From positions 372,001 to 436,000 of the forward strand of contig JAHBYH010000002.1 in the NCBI GenBank assembly GCA_019636055.1: DNA of 64,000 nt, read 5' to 3'. The translations under genes were made by a program, and so were the position numbers. Every line of letters begins with the position of its first letter. Positions within the stretch are counted from its first letter, which is position 1. Of this stretch, positions 9,247 to 17,693 are shown in pieces. Below the pieces are notes generated by a model that was not told the origin of the DNA, searched no databases, and saw only the letters and a program-made list of their open reading frames with translations. Origin of the DNA: Candidatus Paracaedibacteraceae bacterium (GTDB taxonomy: Bacteria; Pseudomonadota; Alphaproteobacteria; Paracaedibacterales; Paracaedibacteraceae).

Positions 9247-10111
9247 TCACTTCTGCTTTTGGATAGGCTTGAACAATTTTTTGCTCAATTTCATCTCCGA
9301 TGGCATGGGCGCGCCACAAAGATAAGTCTTTGTCTAAATCTAAATGAAATTGTATGAAGTAGTGATATCCACTGGTTCGTGTTCTCAAATCATGGAATCC
9401 AATTATATCAGGGTGACTGGTGATAATCCCACTAATATGATCTCTCGTTGCGTCATCGAGTTCTTTGTCCATCAATACATCAACCGCAGTGAGCGCTATT
9501 TTTACGGATGTCACGAAAATATAGATAGCGATACCGGCCCCCACAAGGGCATCAAACCAGAGCCAGCCAAAGTAGGCAGAAATATTTAAGCTGATTAAAA
9601 CGCCGATATTAGTCAATAGATCTGTTTCGTAATGTACAGAATCTGCTTTGATGGCAAGGGATCCTGTTTGGCGAACCACATGGCGTTGAAATGCAATTAA
9701 GGCGACCGTAATAACGGACGAGATAATCATAACGACATTGCCGAGGCCAACATTTTCAAGAGGATGAGGTTCTAAAAGACGATGAGCAACATCTATAATA
9801 AGCCAGGCCGCGGACCCTGCGATAAAGGCTGTCTGTACAAGGCCGCCAATAGCCTCGGCTTTACCGTGACCAAAGCGATGATCATCATCGGCTGGTTTTG
9901 TTGCTTGGCGAATAATCAGGTAATTTAAGATGGATGCCAAAATATCAAGCATAGAATCCACAAGGGATGCTTGCAAACTGAGTGAGTCTGTGGCAAACCA
10001 AGCATAGAATTTTGCTGCAACCATGACGCCAGCAGCAACGATGGCTGATTTCGATGCGAGTTTAACGAGGGAGTAATTCGGGGTTACGGATACAGTTTTA
10101 TTGTTTGCCAT
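9209..10111 (-). CDS. Cation diffusion facilitator (FieF-like metal exporter)
   Basis: A 300-residue inner-membrane divalent-metal/proton antiporter of the CDF family. The transport site aspartates lie in VDSMLD (Asp52 and Asp56), followed by the family signature HRFGHGKAE at about 78-86. The N-terminal half has the expected hydrophobic helices and the C-terminal third is the cytoplasmic dimerisation domain. Substrate (Zn, Fe, Cd or Mn) cannot be fixed from sequence alone. Its start overlaps the end of pdxH by 28 bases, so the pair is translationally linked. Confidence 0.92.
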   Translation of the reverse strand: MANNKTVSVTPNYSLVKLASKSAIVAAGVMVAAKFYAWFATDSLSLQASLVDSMLDILASILNYLIIRQATKPADDDHRFGHGKAEAIGGLVQTAFIAGSAAWLIIDVAHRLLEPHPLENVGLGNVVMIISSVITVALIAFQRHVVRQTGSLAIKADSVHYETDLLTNIGVLISLNISAYFGWLWFDALVGAGIAIYIFVTSVKIALTAVDVLMDKELDDATRDHISGIITSHPDIIGFHDLRTRTSGYHYFIQFHLDLDKDLSLWRAHAIGDEIEQKIVQAYPKAEVIIHHDPLMEKSG

Positions 10112-10716
10112 GTGTTATTCTCATGAAAATAGACAAGTCGATTGTGCAGTCTGAAGGGTTGTTCTTCCCAAAATTCGATAATTTCTGGGGTTACGGCAAA
10201 GCCTGACCAGTGAGGAGGACGAGGGATATGATCATCGCCAAACTTAAGGGAATAAGTGGCTAGTGCTTCCTCGAGGTCGCTGCGATCTGATAAGGGACGC
10301 GATTGTTTTGATGCCCATGCCCCAATTTGCGAACCAACAGCGCGGGTTGCAAAATAGGTGTCTGCTTCTTGATCACTGACTTGATGGGCCGTGCCTTCAA
10401 TTCGTACTTGTAGATGGAGGCTTTTCCAATGAAAACACAACGAGACATTCGGATTATGGGATAACTCGCGGCCTTTGCGACTCTCTAAGTTCGTAAAAAA
10501 TACAAACTGACCATCATGAATCCCTTTTAATAGGACGATCCGTGCGGACGGTCGCCCCTGATTATCAACCGTTGCCAGTGTCATCGCATTTGGATCATTG
10601 GGCTCTGATTCTCCGGCTTTTTGGAACCACGTATTGAAGAGTTCTATGGGGTCAAGAGGTGGATTTTGTAGCATTTCTTCAGTTATCAATAAAGTCATTG
10701 TCCCCATCTTAATCAT
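10084..10716 (-). CDS. pdxH: Pyridoxamine/pyridoxine 5'-phosphate oxidase
   Basis: A 210-residue FMN enzyme that oxidises PMP or PNP to pyridoxal 5'-phosphate. Family hallmarks: DPNAMTLATVD near the N-terminus, RIVLLKG, FFTNLESRKGREL (FMN site), WASKQSRPL, and the terminal RL-x-Y-F ... IKLYP that replaces the usual RLYP end. The exact start among ATGs at 10716, 10707 and 10698 is unclear. PLP supply matters for the biotin enzymes BioA and BioF encoded in this window. Confidence 0.96.
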   Translation of the reverse strand: MIKMGTMTLLITEEMLQNPPLDPIELFNTWFQKAGESEPNDPNAMTLATVDNQGRPSARIVLLKGIHDGQFVFFTNLESRKGRELSHNPNVSLCFHWKSLHLQVRIEGTAHQVSDQEADTYFATRAVGSQIGAWASKQSRPLSDRSDLEEALATYSLKFGDDHIPRPPHWSGFAVTPEIIEFWEEQPFRLHNRLVYFHENNTWQTIKLYP

Positions 10717-10785
10717 TTTTTTGTTGGTTTAACACCCCCAAAAAGACATGTTAGACTTAAAAATATTAAAATCGGATTATCTTTT

Positions 10786-11160
10786 ATGATTATACATTAT
10801 CTTTGGATTGGTTTTGGCGGTGCTTTGGGTGCTATTGCGCGTGCTGTTGTTGGATCTTTACTGCCGTCACAACTTTTAGGGATGCCGATACAGATTATTG
10901 CGGTCAACATCATAGGCAGTGGTATTATGGGGTTTTTAACTGAAGTGATGGCTCTCTATTGGTCACCCCCGGATGGTGTGCGCTATTTTTTGCTGGCAGG
11001 TTTTTTGGGGGGCTTTACAACCTTTTCATCCTTTGCTCTTGAGACAGGGCTTTTAGTTGAACGCAACGAAATCCTGCTGTCGATTCTCTACGTTACTTTG
11101 AGTGTCGCATTTTCTCTAGGGGCTTTTTTCTTAGGAATGAGAGTCGTTCGTTTATTTTAA
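10786..11160 (+). CDS. crcB: Fluoride channel CrcB/Fluc
   Basis: A 124-residue membrane protein with four hydrophobic helices, forming a dimeric fluoride exporter. Family motifs: GGALGAIARA in helix 1, VNIIGSGIMGF in helix 2 and the GGFTTFSSFALE break in helix 3. The short leader (69 bases from pdxH) does not look like a fluoride riboswitch. The last bases of its stop codon form the outer edge of the palindromic element that follows. Confidence 0.95.
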   Translation: MIIHYLWIGFGGALGAIARAVVGSLLPSQLLGMPIQIIAVNIIGSGIMGFLTEVMALYWSPPDGVRYFLLAGFLGGFTTFSSFALETGLLVERNEILLSILYVTLSVAFSLGAFFLGMRVVRLF

Positions 11161-11304
11161 CGTGAGTTCGATATAAGAAAGATCAGACAGGCTCGTCATC
11201 TCCGATCAAGAAATCCTTAGCGTTTTCTAACGAAAACTTAGAATTTCTAGTCGAGGATGACGGATTCTATTGCTGGATAGACCTTCTTATGTCGAACTCA
11301 CGTT
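11159..11304. repeat. Palindromic repeat element, copy 1
   Basis: An intergenic element with a long inverted repeat at its ends: AACGTGAGTTCGA at the left and its complement at the right, extended by ATAAGAA with one mismatch. The core has a second nested dyad in which CGTCATC, TAGAAATTC and GTTTTC pair with their complements. Read on the minus strand, the core matches the element downstream of flgH (20680-20797) over about 70 bases with few differences. It lies between crcB and the convergent engB and could also act as a terminator. Confidence 0.8.
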
Positions 11305-11320
11305 ATTTTAGGTTTAGGGA

Positions 11321-11977
11321 TCACTTTGCAAAAAACGCCATTTCAGCACGGAGTTCTTCGATGCCAATCCCCTTGGCTGAGCTGGTTGGCATCACTTTCG
11401 GGTGAGCAGCAGGATGATTTTTTAGCCGTTCTTCGAGGTTTGAGATAATCGCTTTAAGCTGATTGGAGCCAACTTTATCACATTTGGTCAGAACTACCTG
11501 ATAGGATACGGCTGTTTTATCAAGTAGCGCCATGATCTCAAGGTCGTGTTTTTTTATCTCGACACGAGCATCGAGCAAGACATAGGTTCTGAGCAAGGTC
11601 GGCCGACCACGCAGAAAAGCCTCAATCATTCTGCGCCATTCGTCAACGACTGTTTTAGGAACTTCGGCATAGCCATAGCCTGGCATGTCCACAAGAAATA
11701 GTCTTTGCCCTAAATCAAAGAAGTTTAGTTGCTGCGTCCGACCAGGTGTGTTTGACGTTCGGGCTAAGGAATGGCGTCCTGTGAGCGCGTTTATTAAGCT
11801 GGATTTTCCAACATTAGACCGGCCGGCAAAGGCAATTTCCGGCATATTAAAATCGACAAGATCATTGAGTTTTTGCACGCCTCGAACAAAGGTACATTCT
11901 TGGGTGAACAGCCAACGCCCATATTCCAGAGCATCGGCTGTGTAGGTTCCATCAGGATTCAGGAGTTGTTTATCCAT
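11321..11977 (-). CDS. engB: Ribosome biogenesis GTPase EngB/YsxC
   Basis: A 218-residue TRAFAC GTPase needed for assembly of the large ribosomal subunit. G1 GRSNVGKSS lies near residue 52, G3 is DMPGYGYA, and G4 is TKCDK. Its ATG overlaps the stop of yidC by one base (TAATG), so it is translated as part of the rpmH-rnpA-yidD-yidC-engB operon, an arrangement common in alphaproteobacteria. Confidence 0.97.
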   Translation of the reverse strand: MDKQLLNPDGTYTADALEYGRWLFTQECTFVRGVQKLNDLVDFNMPEIAFAGRSNVGKSSLINALTGRHSLARTSNTPGRTQQLNFFDLGQRLFLVDMPGYGYAEVPKTVVDEWRRMIEAFLRGRPTLLRTYVLLDARVEIKKHDLEIMALLDKTAVSYQVVLTKCDKVGSNQLKAIISNLEERLKNHPAAHPKVMPTSSAKGIGIEELRAEMAFFAK

Positions 11978-13659
11978 TATTTTTCCTTAACGGGAGTGAC
12001 GTCTTGGCGCATAATCCACCATTGTTGAATAATGGACAAGACATTGTTCCATGCCCAGTAAATAACCAATCCTGCTGGGAAGTTTGCCAAAAGAACCGTC
12101 ATCATAAGAGGCATGATCATCATGACTTTTGCCTGAGCAGGATCCGCCGGTTGCGGGCTGAGTTTCTGTTGCAAGAGCATCGTTGCTCCCATAATAATCG
12201 GCCAAGCACCAATCATTAACATGCTTGGCGGTGTGAAGGGGAGCAAGCCAAATAAATTAAAGATACTTGTTGCATCCGGCGCGGATAGATCATGAATCCA
12301 ACCATAGAATGGCGCATGACGCATTTCTAATGTCACAAACAGAACTTTATAAAGGCAGAAGAAGACAGGAGCTTGGATAAGCATCGGTAAACACCCTGCC
12401 ATTGGATTGATTTTCTCTTTTTGATAGAGAGTCATCAATTCTTGGTTCAGCTTCATTTTGTCATCGCCGTATTTTGCCTTGAGTGCTTCCATCTTCGGTT
12501 GCAAGACTTTCATACGTGACATAGAGCGATAGGATTTGTTAGCGAGCGGGAACATGGCTGCTTTGAAGATAACGGTCAACAGCAAGATCGCAAGGCCCAT
12601 GTTGCCTAAGAGTTTGTTCATATACTCTAAGACATAGAACAATGGTTTGGTTAAGAAATAGAACCAACCAAAATCAATAGCAAGATCAAATTTTTCAAAA
12701 CCAAGTTTTTCTTCATAAGCATCCAGCATGCGCAAAATCTTAGCACCAGAAAACATATGTTGTGTTGTCTCAATGCTTTGATTCGGTGCCACATCAAACT
12801 CAGGGGAAATGGTTTCCGTTGAATAACGGTCAATACCATTAATTGTCTGGGATTTGAATTTTGTTTGGTACGATGTTTTTTGATCAGGGATCAAGCTAAC
12901 CAACCAGTATTTGTCAGTGAATCCGATCCAACCACCGGTTGTTGTGTGATCTTCAGATCCTTTTTCTTTGAGTTTATCATAATCGAGTTCGGTGAGTTTG
13001 CCATTGACGACACCAATAGGGCCTTCGTGGAGAATGAAGTATCCGCCAGTTGCAGGTTTGCCAATACGGGTTACCTGCCCGTAAGCATTGAGTTTAATGC
13101 TCTCATTGGATTTGTTTTCTACTTTGTCTGTGACAGTGAACATATATTGATCATCAACAGAAATCGTGCGGGTAAAATGTAATCCATGGCCATTATCCCA
13201 TGTTAAGATAACTGGTTTTTTAGGGGTTAAATCCGTCGATGTTGTTTTCCATTCTGTATCCTGAGACGGTAAAGTAATATTTGACCGGCTAATCCAACCA
13301 AAATCAACAAAATAAGCCTTATCTGTTTTTTTTGGGGCGAGTAAGGTGATTTCTGGGCTTGATGAATCAGTTGTTTCTTTATAGTCCACTAAGGTGATGT
13401 CGTCAAAACGTGCCCCTTTAAGATTGATCGATCCGTGTACTTTCGGGGCGTCAATTTTTAAACGATGTCCGGACGAGAGTGCTTCTGGCAAGGATATTTT
13501 CTGTTCCGATGATGGGACTTCCTGAGGGACGGTTGCTATTTGTTGCTTTAGCTCAGCTTGTCTTTTTGCAGCTGATGGGGCTTCGATAAAATAGTTGTAT
13601 CCGAATAGGATGCCCAAACTGAGAATAAAAGCCATAATTAAATTTTTTTGTTCGTTCAT
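11977..13659 (-). CDS. yidC: Membrane protein insertase YidC
   Basis: A 560-residue Oxa1-family insertase that integrates proteins into the inner membrane alone or with SecYEG. It has an N-terminal anchor (LIMAFILSLGILFGYNYF), a large periplasmic beta domain from about residue 50 to 330, and the C-terminal five-helix core with the basic conserved segment SYRSMSRMK and the NPMAGCLPMLIQ motif. I chose the ATG at 13659, which shares a base with the yidD stop and has GGAG eight bases upstream; a TTG three bases earlier is in frame but less likely. Confidence 0.97.
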   Translation of the reverse strand: MNEQKNLIMAFILSLGILFGYNYFIEAPSAAKRQAELKQQIATVPQEVPSSEQKISLPEALSSGHRLKIDAPKVHGSINLKGARFDDITLVDYKETTDSSSPEITLLAPKKTDKAYFVDFGWISRSNITLPSQDTEWKTTSTDLTPKKPVILTWDNGHGLHFTRTISVDDQYMFTVTDKVENKSNESIKLNAYGQVTRIGKPATGGYFILHEGPIGVVNGKLTELDYDKLKEKGSEDHTTTGGWIGFTDKYWLVSLIPDQKTSYQTKFKSQTINGIDRYSTETISPEFDVAPNQSIETTQHMFSGAKILRMLDAYEEKLGFEKFDLAIDFGWFYFLTKPLFYVLEYMNKLLGNMGLAILLLTVIFKAAMFPLANKSYRSMSRMKVLQPKMEALKAKYGDDKMKLNQELMTLYQKEKINPMAGCLPMLIQAPVFFCLYKVLFVTLEMRHAPFYGWIHDLSAPDATSIFNLFGLLPFTPPSMLMIGAWPIIMGATMLLQQKLSPQPADPAQAKVMMIMPLMMTVLLANFPAGLVIYWAWNNVLSIIQQWWIMRQDVTPVKEK

Positions 13660-13907
13660 CAACGATCTCCAGAAGATTGAGGTTGGGGGACAGGATCGTA
13701 TCCTTGGCCGGCCCCGAGTTTTTCAATAGGATGACACCGAATAAGTCGGCGAGCAACTAAATAAAGCCCTTTTTTAAGTCCATGATGGTGCAAAGCATGG
13801 ACAGCGTATGCCGAACACGTCGGCGTAAAACGACAACGAGGTGGTAAATAAGGTGAAATTAACCAGCGGTATAAATGGATCAGACCGATCAGAAACTTGA
13901 TGATCAT
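13659..13907 (-). CDS. yidD: Membrane protein insertion efficiency factor YidD
   Basis: 82 residues starting MIIKFLIGLIHLYRW, with the family core ISPYLPPRCRFTPTCSAYA and a later RRLIRCHP. YidD is a small amphipathic membrane-associated protein that helps YidC-dependent insertion. I chose the ATG at 13907 because it overlaps the rnpA stop (ATGA) and has GGAGG seven bases upstream; the frame is open seven codons further. Operon with rnpA and yidC. Confidence 0.95.
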   Translation of the reverse strand: MIIKFLIGLIHLYRWLISPYLPPRCRFTPTCSAYAVHALHHHGLKKGLYLVARRLIRCHPIEKLGAGQGYDPVPQPQSSGDR

Positions 13908-14248
13908 TTTGTTGCCTCCTTCATACATTTGCGAAGTGCATAAGCAAAATCACGCTTTAGATTTTCAAAAGGTGCATCGACGGTCGCAGCCTTGGCGATG
14001 ATAACAATATCACAATTGGGAATAGCTAATTCGGGAAGAATGAGTCTTACGATTTCACGAAGTCGACGTTTTGCGCGATTGCGTCGCACAGCATTGCCTA
14101 CACGACGACTGGCTGTAAAACCAATGCCTGTTGTTTCCTCTATACTGCAGGGAATTAAGAGTTGAACAATCAAAGTCGCCGCAGGGCAATAAACACCATC
14201 CTGGGCGACTTTGATAAACTCTTTGCGTTTTGTTAAACGTCGCAACAT
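13904..14248 (-). CDS. rnpA: Ribonuclease P protein component
   Basis: A 114-residue basic protein that assists the RNase P RNA in tRNA 5' processing. The N-terminus LTKRKEFIKV and the RNR box RNRAKRRLRE near residue 55 are diagnostic. It follows rpmH by 12 bases and overlaps yidD by four bases. The cysteine-containing loops are not unusual for alphaproteobacterial members. Confidence 0.96.
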   Translation of the reverse strand: MLRRLTKRKEFIKVAQDGVYCPAATLIVQLLIPCSIEETTGIGFTASRRVGNAVRRNRAKRRLREIVRLILPELAIPNCDIVIIAKAATVDAPFENLKRDFAYALRKCMKEATK

Positions 14249-14260
14249 GCGACCTATCCT

Positions 14261-14395
14261 TTAGGCGGATAGACGCTTGCGGCCTCGTGCACGACGTGCA
14301 GCAATAACTTTACGACCACCAACTGTTGCCATACGAGCGCGGAACCCATGACGACGCTTGCGAACGAGCTTACTTGGTTGATATGTTCTTTTCAC
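14261..14395 (-). CDS. rpmH: Ribosomal protein bL34
   Basis: A 44-residue, very basic protein: it begins [20 protein letters not shown], continues [18 protein letters not shown] and ends RKRLSA, as expected for bL34 of the large subunit. The start codon is GTG rather than ATG, supported by AAGGA nine bases upstream. It is the first gene of the rpmH-rnpA-yidD-yidC-engB operon. Confidence 0.97.
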   Translation of the reverse strand: MKRTYQPSKLVRKRRHGFRARMATVGGRKVIAARRARGRKRLSA

Positions 14396-14545
14396 GGTCT
14401 TAATCCTTATTCTAGAGCAAGCAAACCACTTGCCAATAAACTTATTTAGATCACTTATACCTTATTTTATATTCTAAAATCAAGATTCTTTCGCGAAAAA
14501 AAATAAGATAGACTTGTTTTACAAGATAAAATAGATGGGTATAAC

Positions 14546-14959
14546 ATGGTTACAACACCTAAAGTTGGGGCTCCGAGCTCGATTGCTCCGGTCAAGACAG
14601 CAACATTAAAACCTAAAGATATTTCAGCTGGTAAGTTTTCCTCCAAAGAAGCATCGAAAACGAAGCCAACAGGTGAGACCTATCAAACATTTTCTGTTTC
14701 TGCTCTCTCAACATTGATGTTTGATGAAGGCTCGAAACGTCAACAGCATCAAGCGGTTGTTTATGGTAATGAGTTGCTGGATCAATTGGAAAAAATCCGT
14801 AAAGGACTCATTTCTGGGGCACTTTCACCGGCAGATATTCAAGATCTGATGCAAAAATTGAAAAATCGTCCGAACCTCAGTGTCGATCCGCAATTAGAAG
14901 AACTTATCCGCGAGATTGAGACACGGGCTGCGGTTGAGCTGGCGAAGTTGGAATCTTAG
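14546..14959 (+). CDS. fliX: Flagellar assembly regulator FliX
   Basis: 137 residues. The N-terminal third is low complexity. The C-terminal half carries the FliX pattern: ELLDQLEKIRKGLISGALSP, then NRPNLSVDPQLEELIREIE and a final ETRAAVELAKLES. In Caulobacter, FliX couples early basal-body assembly to the sigma-54 activator FlbD. Its presence fits the two sigma-54 promoters found upstream of flgF and fliK. It stands alone here, divergent from rpmH, and its 3' end overlaps a small convergent gene. Confidence 0.85.
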   Translation: MVTTPKVGAPSSIAPVKTATLKPKDISAGKFSSKEASKTKPTGETYQTFSVSALSTLMFDEGSKRQQHQAVVYGNELLDQLEKIRKGLISGALSPADIQDLMQKLKNRPNLSVDPQLEELIREIETRAAVELAKLES

Positions 14960-15116
14960 TCTGTTGCTTTTGATCGCGTCGTTCTTTTAGTTTGCGTTGT
15001 AGATCAAGCATAGACCCGCATCTTGGTTCTTTTTGACAAGGGGCAGCTGTTTTGTTTTGCGCCTGATTTTCTTGGGCAATAGCAAGATTTAAGATTGTAT
15101 ATAAGATTGTCAGCAT
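14904..15116 (-). CDS. Small exported protein of unknown function
   Basis: A 70-residue protein from the ATG at 15116, supported by AAGGGGG seven bases upstream. A short signal-like N-terminus (MLTILYTILNLAIAQ) is followed by a charged, glutamine-rich segment with two cysteines. Its last 56 bases overlap the end of fliX on the opposite strand. I do not recognise a family. Confidence 0.5.
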   Translation of the reverse strand: MLTILYTILNLAIAQENQAQNKTAAPCQKEPRCGSMLDLQRKLKERRDQKQQTKIPTSPAQPQPVSQSRG

Positions 15117-15168
15117 CTGTGCCCCCTTATGATCAGGATGGCACAGGAACATTTAAACGATCGTTAAC

Positions 15169-15726
15169 TTAACCAATAAAGTTCGCAGAGTTGCGACGAT
15201 GTTTTGTCGGGTTAACTTTTTCGATAGGGACACCTTTTTTTAAGGGAGATTCAAATAGGCTGCCCTGAATGTCGCGTTGGTGGCGAGGCCGTTTTTTGTT
15301 TCGAACTTCTTTTTTAACTTTGTCCCATGCTCCATTTAAGTTTTGTCTTAGGTCTCGTGCGCGCTTTAAATTTCTAAGTGTATTTTCGAGTTGTTGATCG
15401 AGTTCAGTATTTGTTGGATTAGCGTAGAATTGAGCATCTAAGTTTCGCACTTGATCTTCCAAAGCCTGTTCATCTAAATGAAAGAGCTTGTGGTCTAATA
15501 ACTTCCTGACATTAAATTGGCCTCTTAGAAATTGTCGGTGTAATTCAGATGACACCCTTTCCGGCGTTTTGGGGAGGGGGAGTTTTTTGCGATGAGAGGG
15601 AGGTACAAAATCTTGAGGCATACTGGTGGTCAATAAGTCAACTTGTTGAGAGTCAAGGCGAATTGTAGCATCAGCAATACATGGGAATAGAATTGTTAGT
15701 AAAAGTATTAAGGTATTGTTTTTCAT
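15169..15726 (-). CDS. Secreted basic coiled-coil protein, unknown function
   Basis: 185 residues with a clear signal peptide (NNTLILLLTILFPCIADA). The mature protein is helical and strongly basic. A run around residues 137-153 (KVKKEVRNKKRPRHQR) looks like a bipartite nuclear localisation signal. It is divergent from the exported gene at 15888, with a 161-base AT-rich spacer that presumably holds both promoters. No family recognised. Confidence 0.65.
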   Translation of the reverse strand: MKNNTLILLLTILFPCIADATIRLDSQQVDLLTTSMPQDFVPPSHRKKLPLPKTPERVSSELHRQFLRGQFNVRKLLDHKLFHLDEQALEDQVRNLDAQFYANPTNTELDQQLENTLRNLKRARDLRQNLNGAWDKVKKEVRNKKRPRHQRDIQGSLFESPLKKGVPIEKVNPTKHRRNSANFIG

Positions 15727-15887
15727 TGTAAAGCAACTGTTGTTTCTATAATTATGTTTATGGTATAAAACAAGATATAAAAATTCAATATAAACAATTT
15801 TATTGAAATAATATATCGTATAGTTGTTTAATTTGTGTTTGACTTGAGTAACTATAGAACAACTAAAAGAGGTTTAAAAAGTAAAAA

Positions 15888-16895
15888 ATGAATATAACTA
15901 AAATGCTTTGTTTAGCCAGTAGCGTGCTATCTGTTTATGCTGCTGACGATAGTAGACCAACTAGTGTTCGCTTTGGATCGTCAAATATTGAAAAAGTAAT
16001 TGAGCCAAGTTTTGCTGAAAAAACAGATATTGCTAGATTGTTTATGGCGTCTTTGACATCTGATGTTGATGCTTTAGGCTTGAGTCAAGCTGATATCAAT
16101 CATATATATAAGATATATCAACTTACTGAACATTCTAAAAACACTTCATCACGAACTCGCTCAAGATTTGTTAGTGATAATATTGAATTTCCAAGACTGT
16201 TCTGGGGTATTGATCTTCACGAGTTTTTAAAATCACAGTTGCCATCATTGCCGCAAAAGGGTGTAGATGGTTATCAAAAAGCCTTTGTGCGGTCTGATAT
16301 CCAACCCAGCTCAACTTCTACTGTTTACGCTCAGTCACGGTTGCAATGCCTAGTAGAAGATATTAGTGTTTTAGAATTTCTCGCATCCAGACCAAATATA
16401 TTAGCATGGTGCTCTCATTCAGAGCCAAATCCGGCAGAAGGAACGAATGCTCTACCAAAAACGACAGTTCGATATGCTTTTTATGAAATTCCTAATTATC
16501 TTTCATTGATTTTAAAACACTACTATCCAGTCTTAGGGGGGCATATTGATGCAATTATTACTTCATTGCAATTAAAGCCTTTGACTTATGCAGATATACG
16601 GGAACGTATCGGTGAAGATGCAAATTGGCAGACTGTAAAAACGAATCTTGGTTCTAAAAAATTAAAATTTGAAATTTCTGGAATTTTTACTCAACGGACA
16701 GCAAATTCCCCTAAGGGAGATGAAAAGTCTCTAAAACAATTATTTAATCAGTCAATTAAAAATTTTAGGTCTGTTATGCAAAGTGAAAGCCAAGCAGATC
16801 AATCCATGGTTGCTTCATCATCAACGTCTGGTATTCCGCCTGCAAAAAGAGAAAAGGCGCAACGTCGAAAAAGTTCTGTTACAAAAAGAGCTTAA
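15888..16895 (+). CDS. Secreted protein with basic tail, unknown function
   Basis: 335 residues with a signal peptide ending SVYAADD. The body shows no recognisable catalytic motif. The last 25 residues are unstructured and basic (AKREKAQRRKSSVTKR), resembling either a nuclear localisation signal or the positively charged C-terminus of some type IV secretion substrates. An AAAAGAGG ribosome binding site lies before the ATG, at a rather long spacing. Confidence 0.65.
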   Translation: MNITKMLCLASSVLSVYAADDSRPTSVRFGSSNIEKVIEPSFAEKTDIARLFMASLTSDVDALGLSQADINHIYKIYQLTEHSKNTSSRTRSRFVSDNIEFPRLFWGIDLHEFLKSQLPSLPQKGVDGYQKAFVRSDIQPSSTSTVYAQSRLQCLVEDISVLEFLASRPNILAWCSHSEPNPAEGTNALPKTTVRYAFYEIPNYLSLILKHYYPVLGGHIDAIITSLQLKPLTYADIRERIGEDANWQTVKTNLGSKKLKFEISGIFTQRTANSPKGDEKSLKQLFNQSIKNFRSVMQSESQADQSMVASSSTSGIPPAKREKAQRRKSSVTKRA

Positions 16896-16932
16896 TGGTG
16901 TTTTGGGAAGTGTCAGTTTTGGATCGGCACTT

Positions 16933-17022
16933 CTACATCTGTTCCATATTGGCAGCAACCATAATAAGGTATACGGCTAATGCTGCTGCAGCACTGATAG
17001 CAAAATTAAATTCGAATCCCAT
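16933..17022 (-). CDS. Possible 29-residue membrane peptide
   Basis: A short open frame on the minus strand that would encode MGFEFNFAISAAAALAVYLI followed by MVAANMEQM: one hydrophobic helix with short polar ends. GGAG lies nine bases before the ATG. It is in an otherwise empty stretch between the gene at 15888 and the gene at 17230. Evidence is the ribosome binding site and the helix only. Confidence 0.3.
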   Translation of the reverse strand: MGFEFNFAISAAAALAVYLIMVAANMEQM

Positions 17023-17040
17023 GTCTTGGCTCCAGGTCGT

Positions 17041-17229
17041 GAGTGCTTATCTTTGTTATTAAGTAGTTACGTTAAACAACAATTGCAATATTTTATAGCC
17101 ATTCCATTTAAGTCCGGACGGTCGTCACCACGTTGCTCACTGACTAATTTTAGGCATCGCTCCTTGTTTCTGCTTCCAAACTCAACTTGAATAACTGTAC
17201 CTATTTATTGTACCATCAATTATCATTTT
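17041..17229. other. Intergenic stretch, nothing assigned
   Basis: No gene, tRNA, terminator or repeat that I can support. It presumably contains the promoter of the gene at 17230. Confidence 0.4.
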
Positions 17230-17640
17230 ATGAAAGTCTATGCCGTTGTGAGTAGTAAGTTTTACATTATTTTTTCATTAATTATCATTACAGTTGCCAT
17301 ATCGTTTGTTGGATATGAGCGGTATCAGAAAAATATTGTGCTGCCACTATATTCGCAAGAACGACTTTTGGGCGAATCTGTTCATGAGCGTAACAAACCA
17401 ATGATTAAAGAGCTTTTTCGGTTGGGTGATCGTGTCGGTGATTTAAAAGAGGTAAAATCGAGAGCTATCGTTAATAAAGATCAACGGGATGCTCATATTC
17501 TCTTGAGTAAAATCTGTAAAGATTCTTGTTTGCCTGTCCGTTGTCGACTTGATCCTGGCTTAGGCCATGCCTGTCGTGTGAATTGCCCTTCTCGTAAGAT
17601 CCGATTCTGTGTGACAACATTAAAACCCATTAAAAACTAA
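17230..17640 (+). CDS. Membrane-anchored cysteine-rich protein, unknown
   Basis: 136 residues. One transmembrane helix near the N-terminus (about 10-28) leaves the rest probably periplasmic. The C-terminal 50 residues hold seven cysteines, including two CX3C pairs (CKDSC and CRVNC) and a later single Cys. I do not recognise the family. It ends two bases before the sigma-54 promoter of the flgF operon, so it is not part of that operon. Confidence 0.6.
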   Translation: MKVYAVVSSKFYIIFSLIIITVAISFVGYERYQKNIVLPLYSQERLLGESVHERNKPMIKELFRLGDRVGDLKEVKSRAIVNKDQRDAHILLSKICKDSCLPVRCRLDPGLGHACRVNCPSRKIRFCVTTLKPIKN

Positions 17641-17641
17641 C

Positions 17642-17659
17642 TTGGCACGATAATTGCTG
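17642..17659 (+). promoter_or_regulatory. Sigma-54 promoter of the flgF-flgG-flgA-flgH operon
   Basis: TTGGCACGATAATTGCTG: an exact match to the RpoN consensus TGGCAC-N5-TTGCW, with GG and GC at the -24/-12 spacing. It lies 35 bases before the flgF ATG. The same 18 bases occur upstream of fliK on the minus strand. Confidence 0.92.
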
Positions 17660-17693
17660 TCTTCTGAGTGAATCAATTCAGGAGACATTATCA

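Noticed and set aside
10717..10785. Fluoride riboswitch before crcB
   Set aside because: The leader is short and AT-rich and lacks the conserved helices of the crcB riboswitch.
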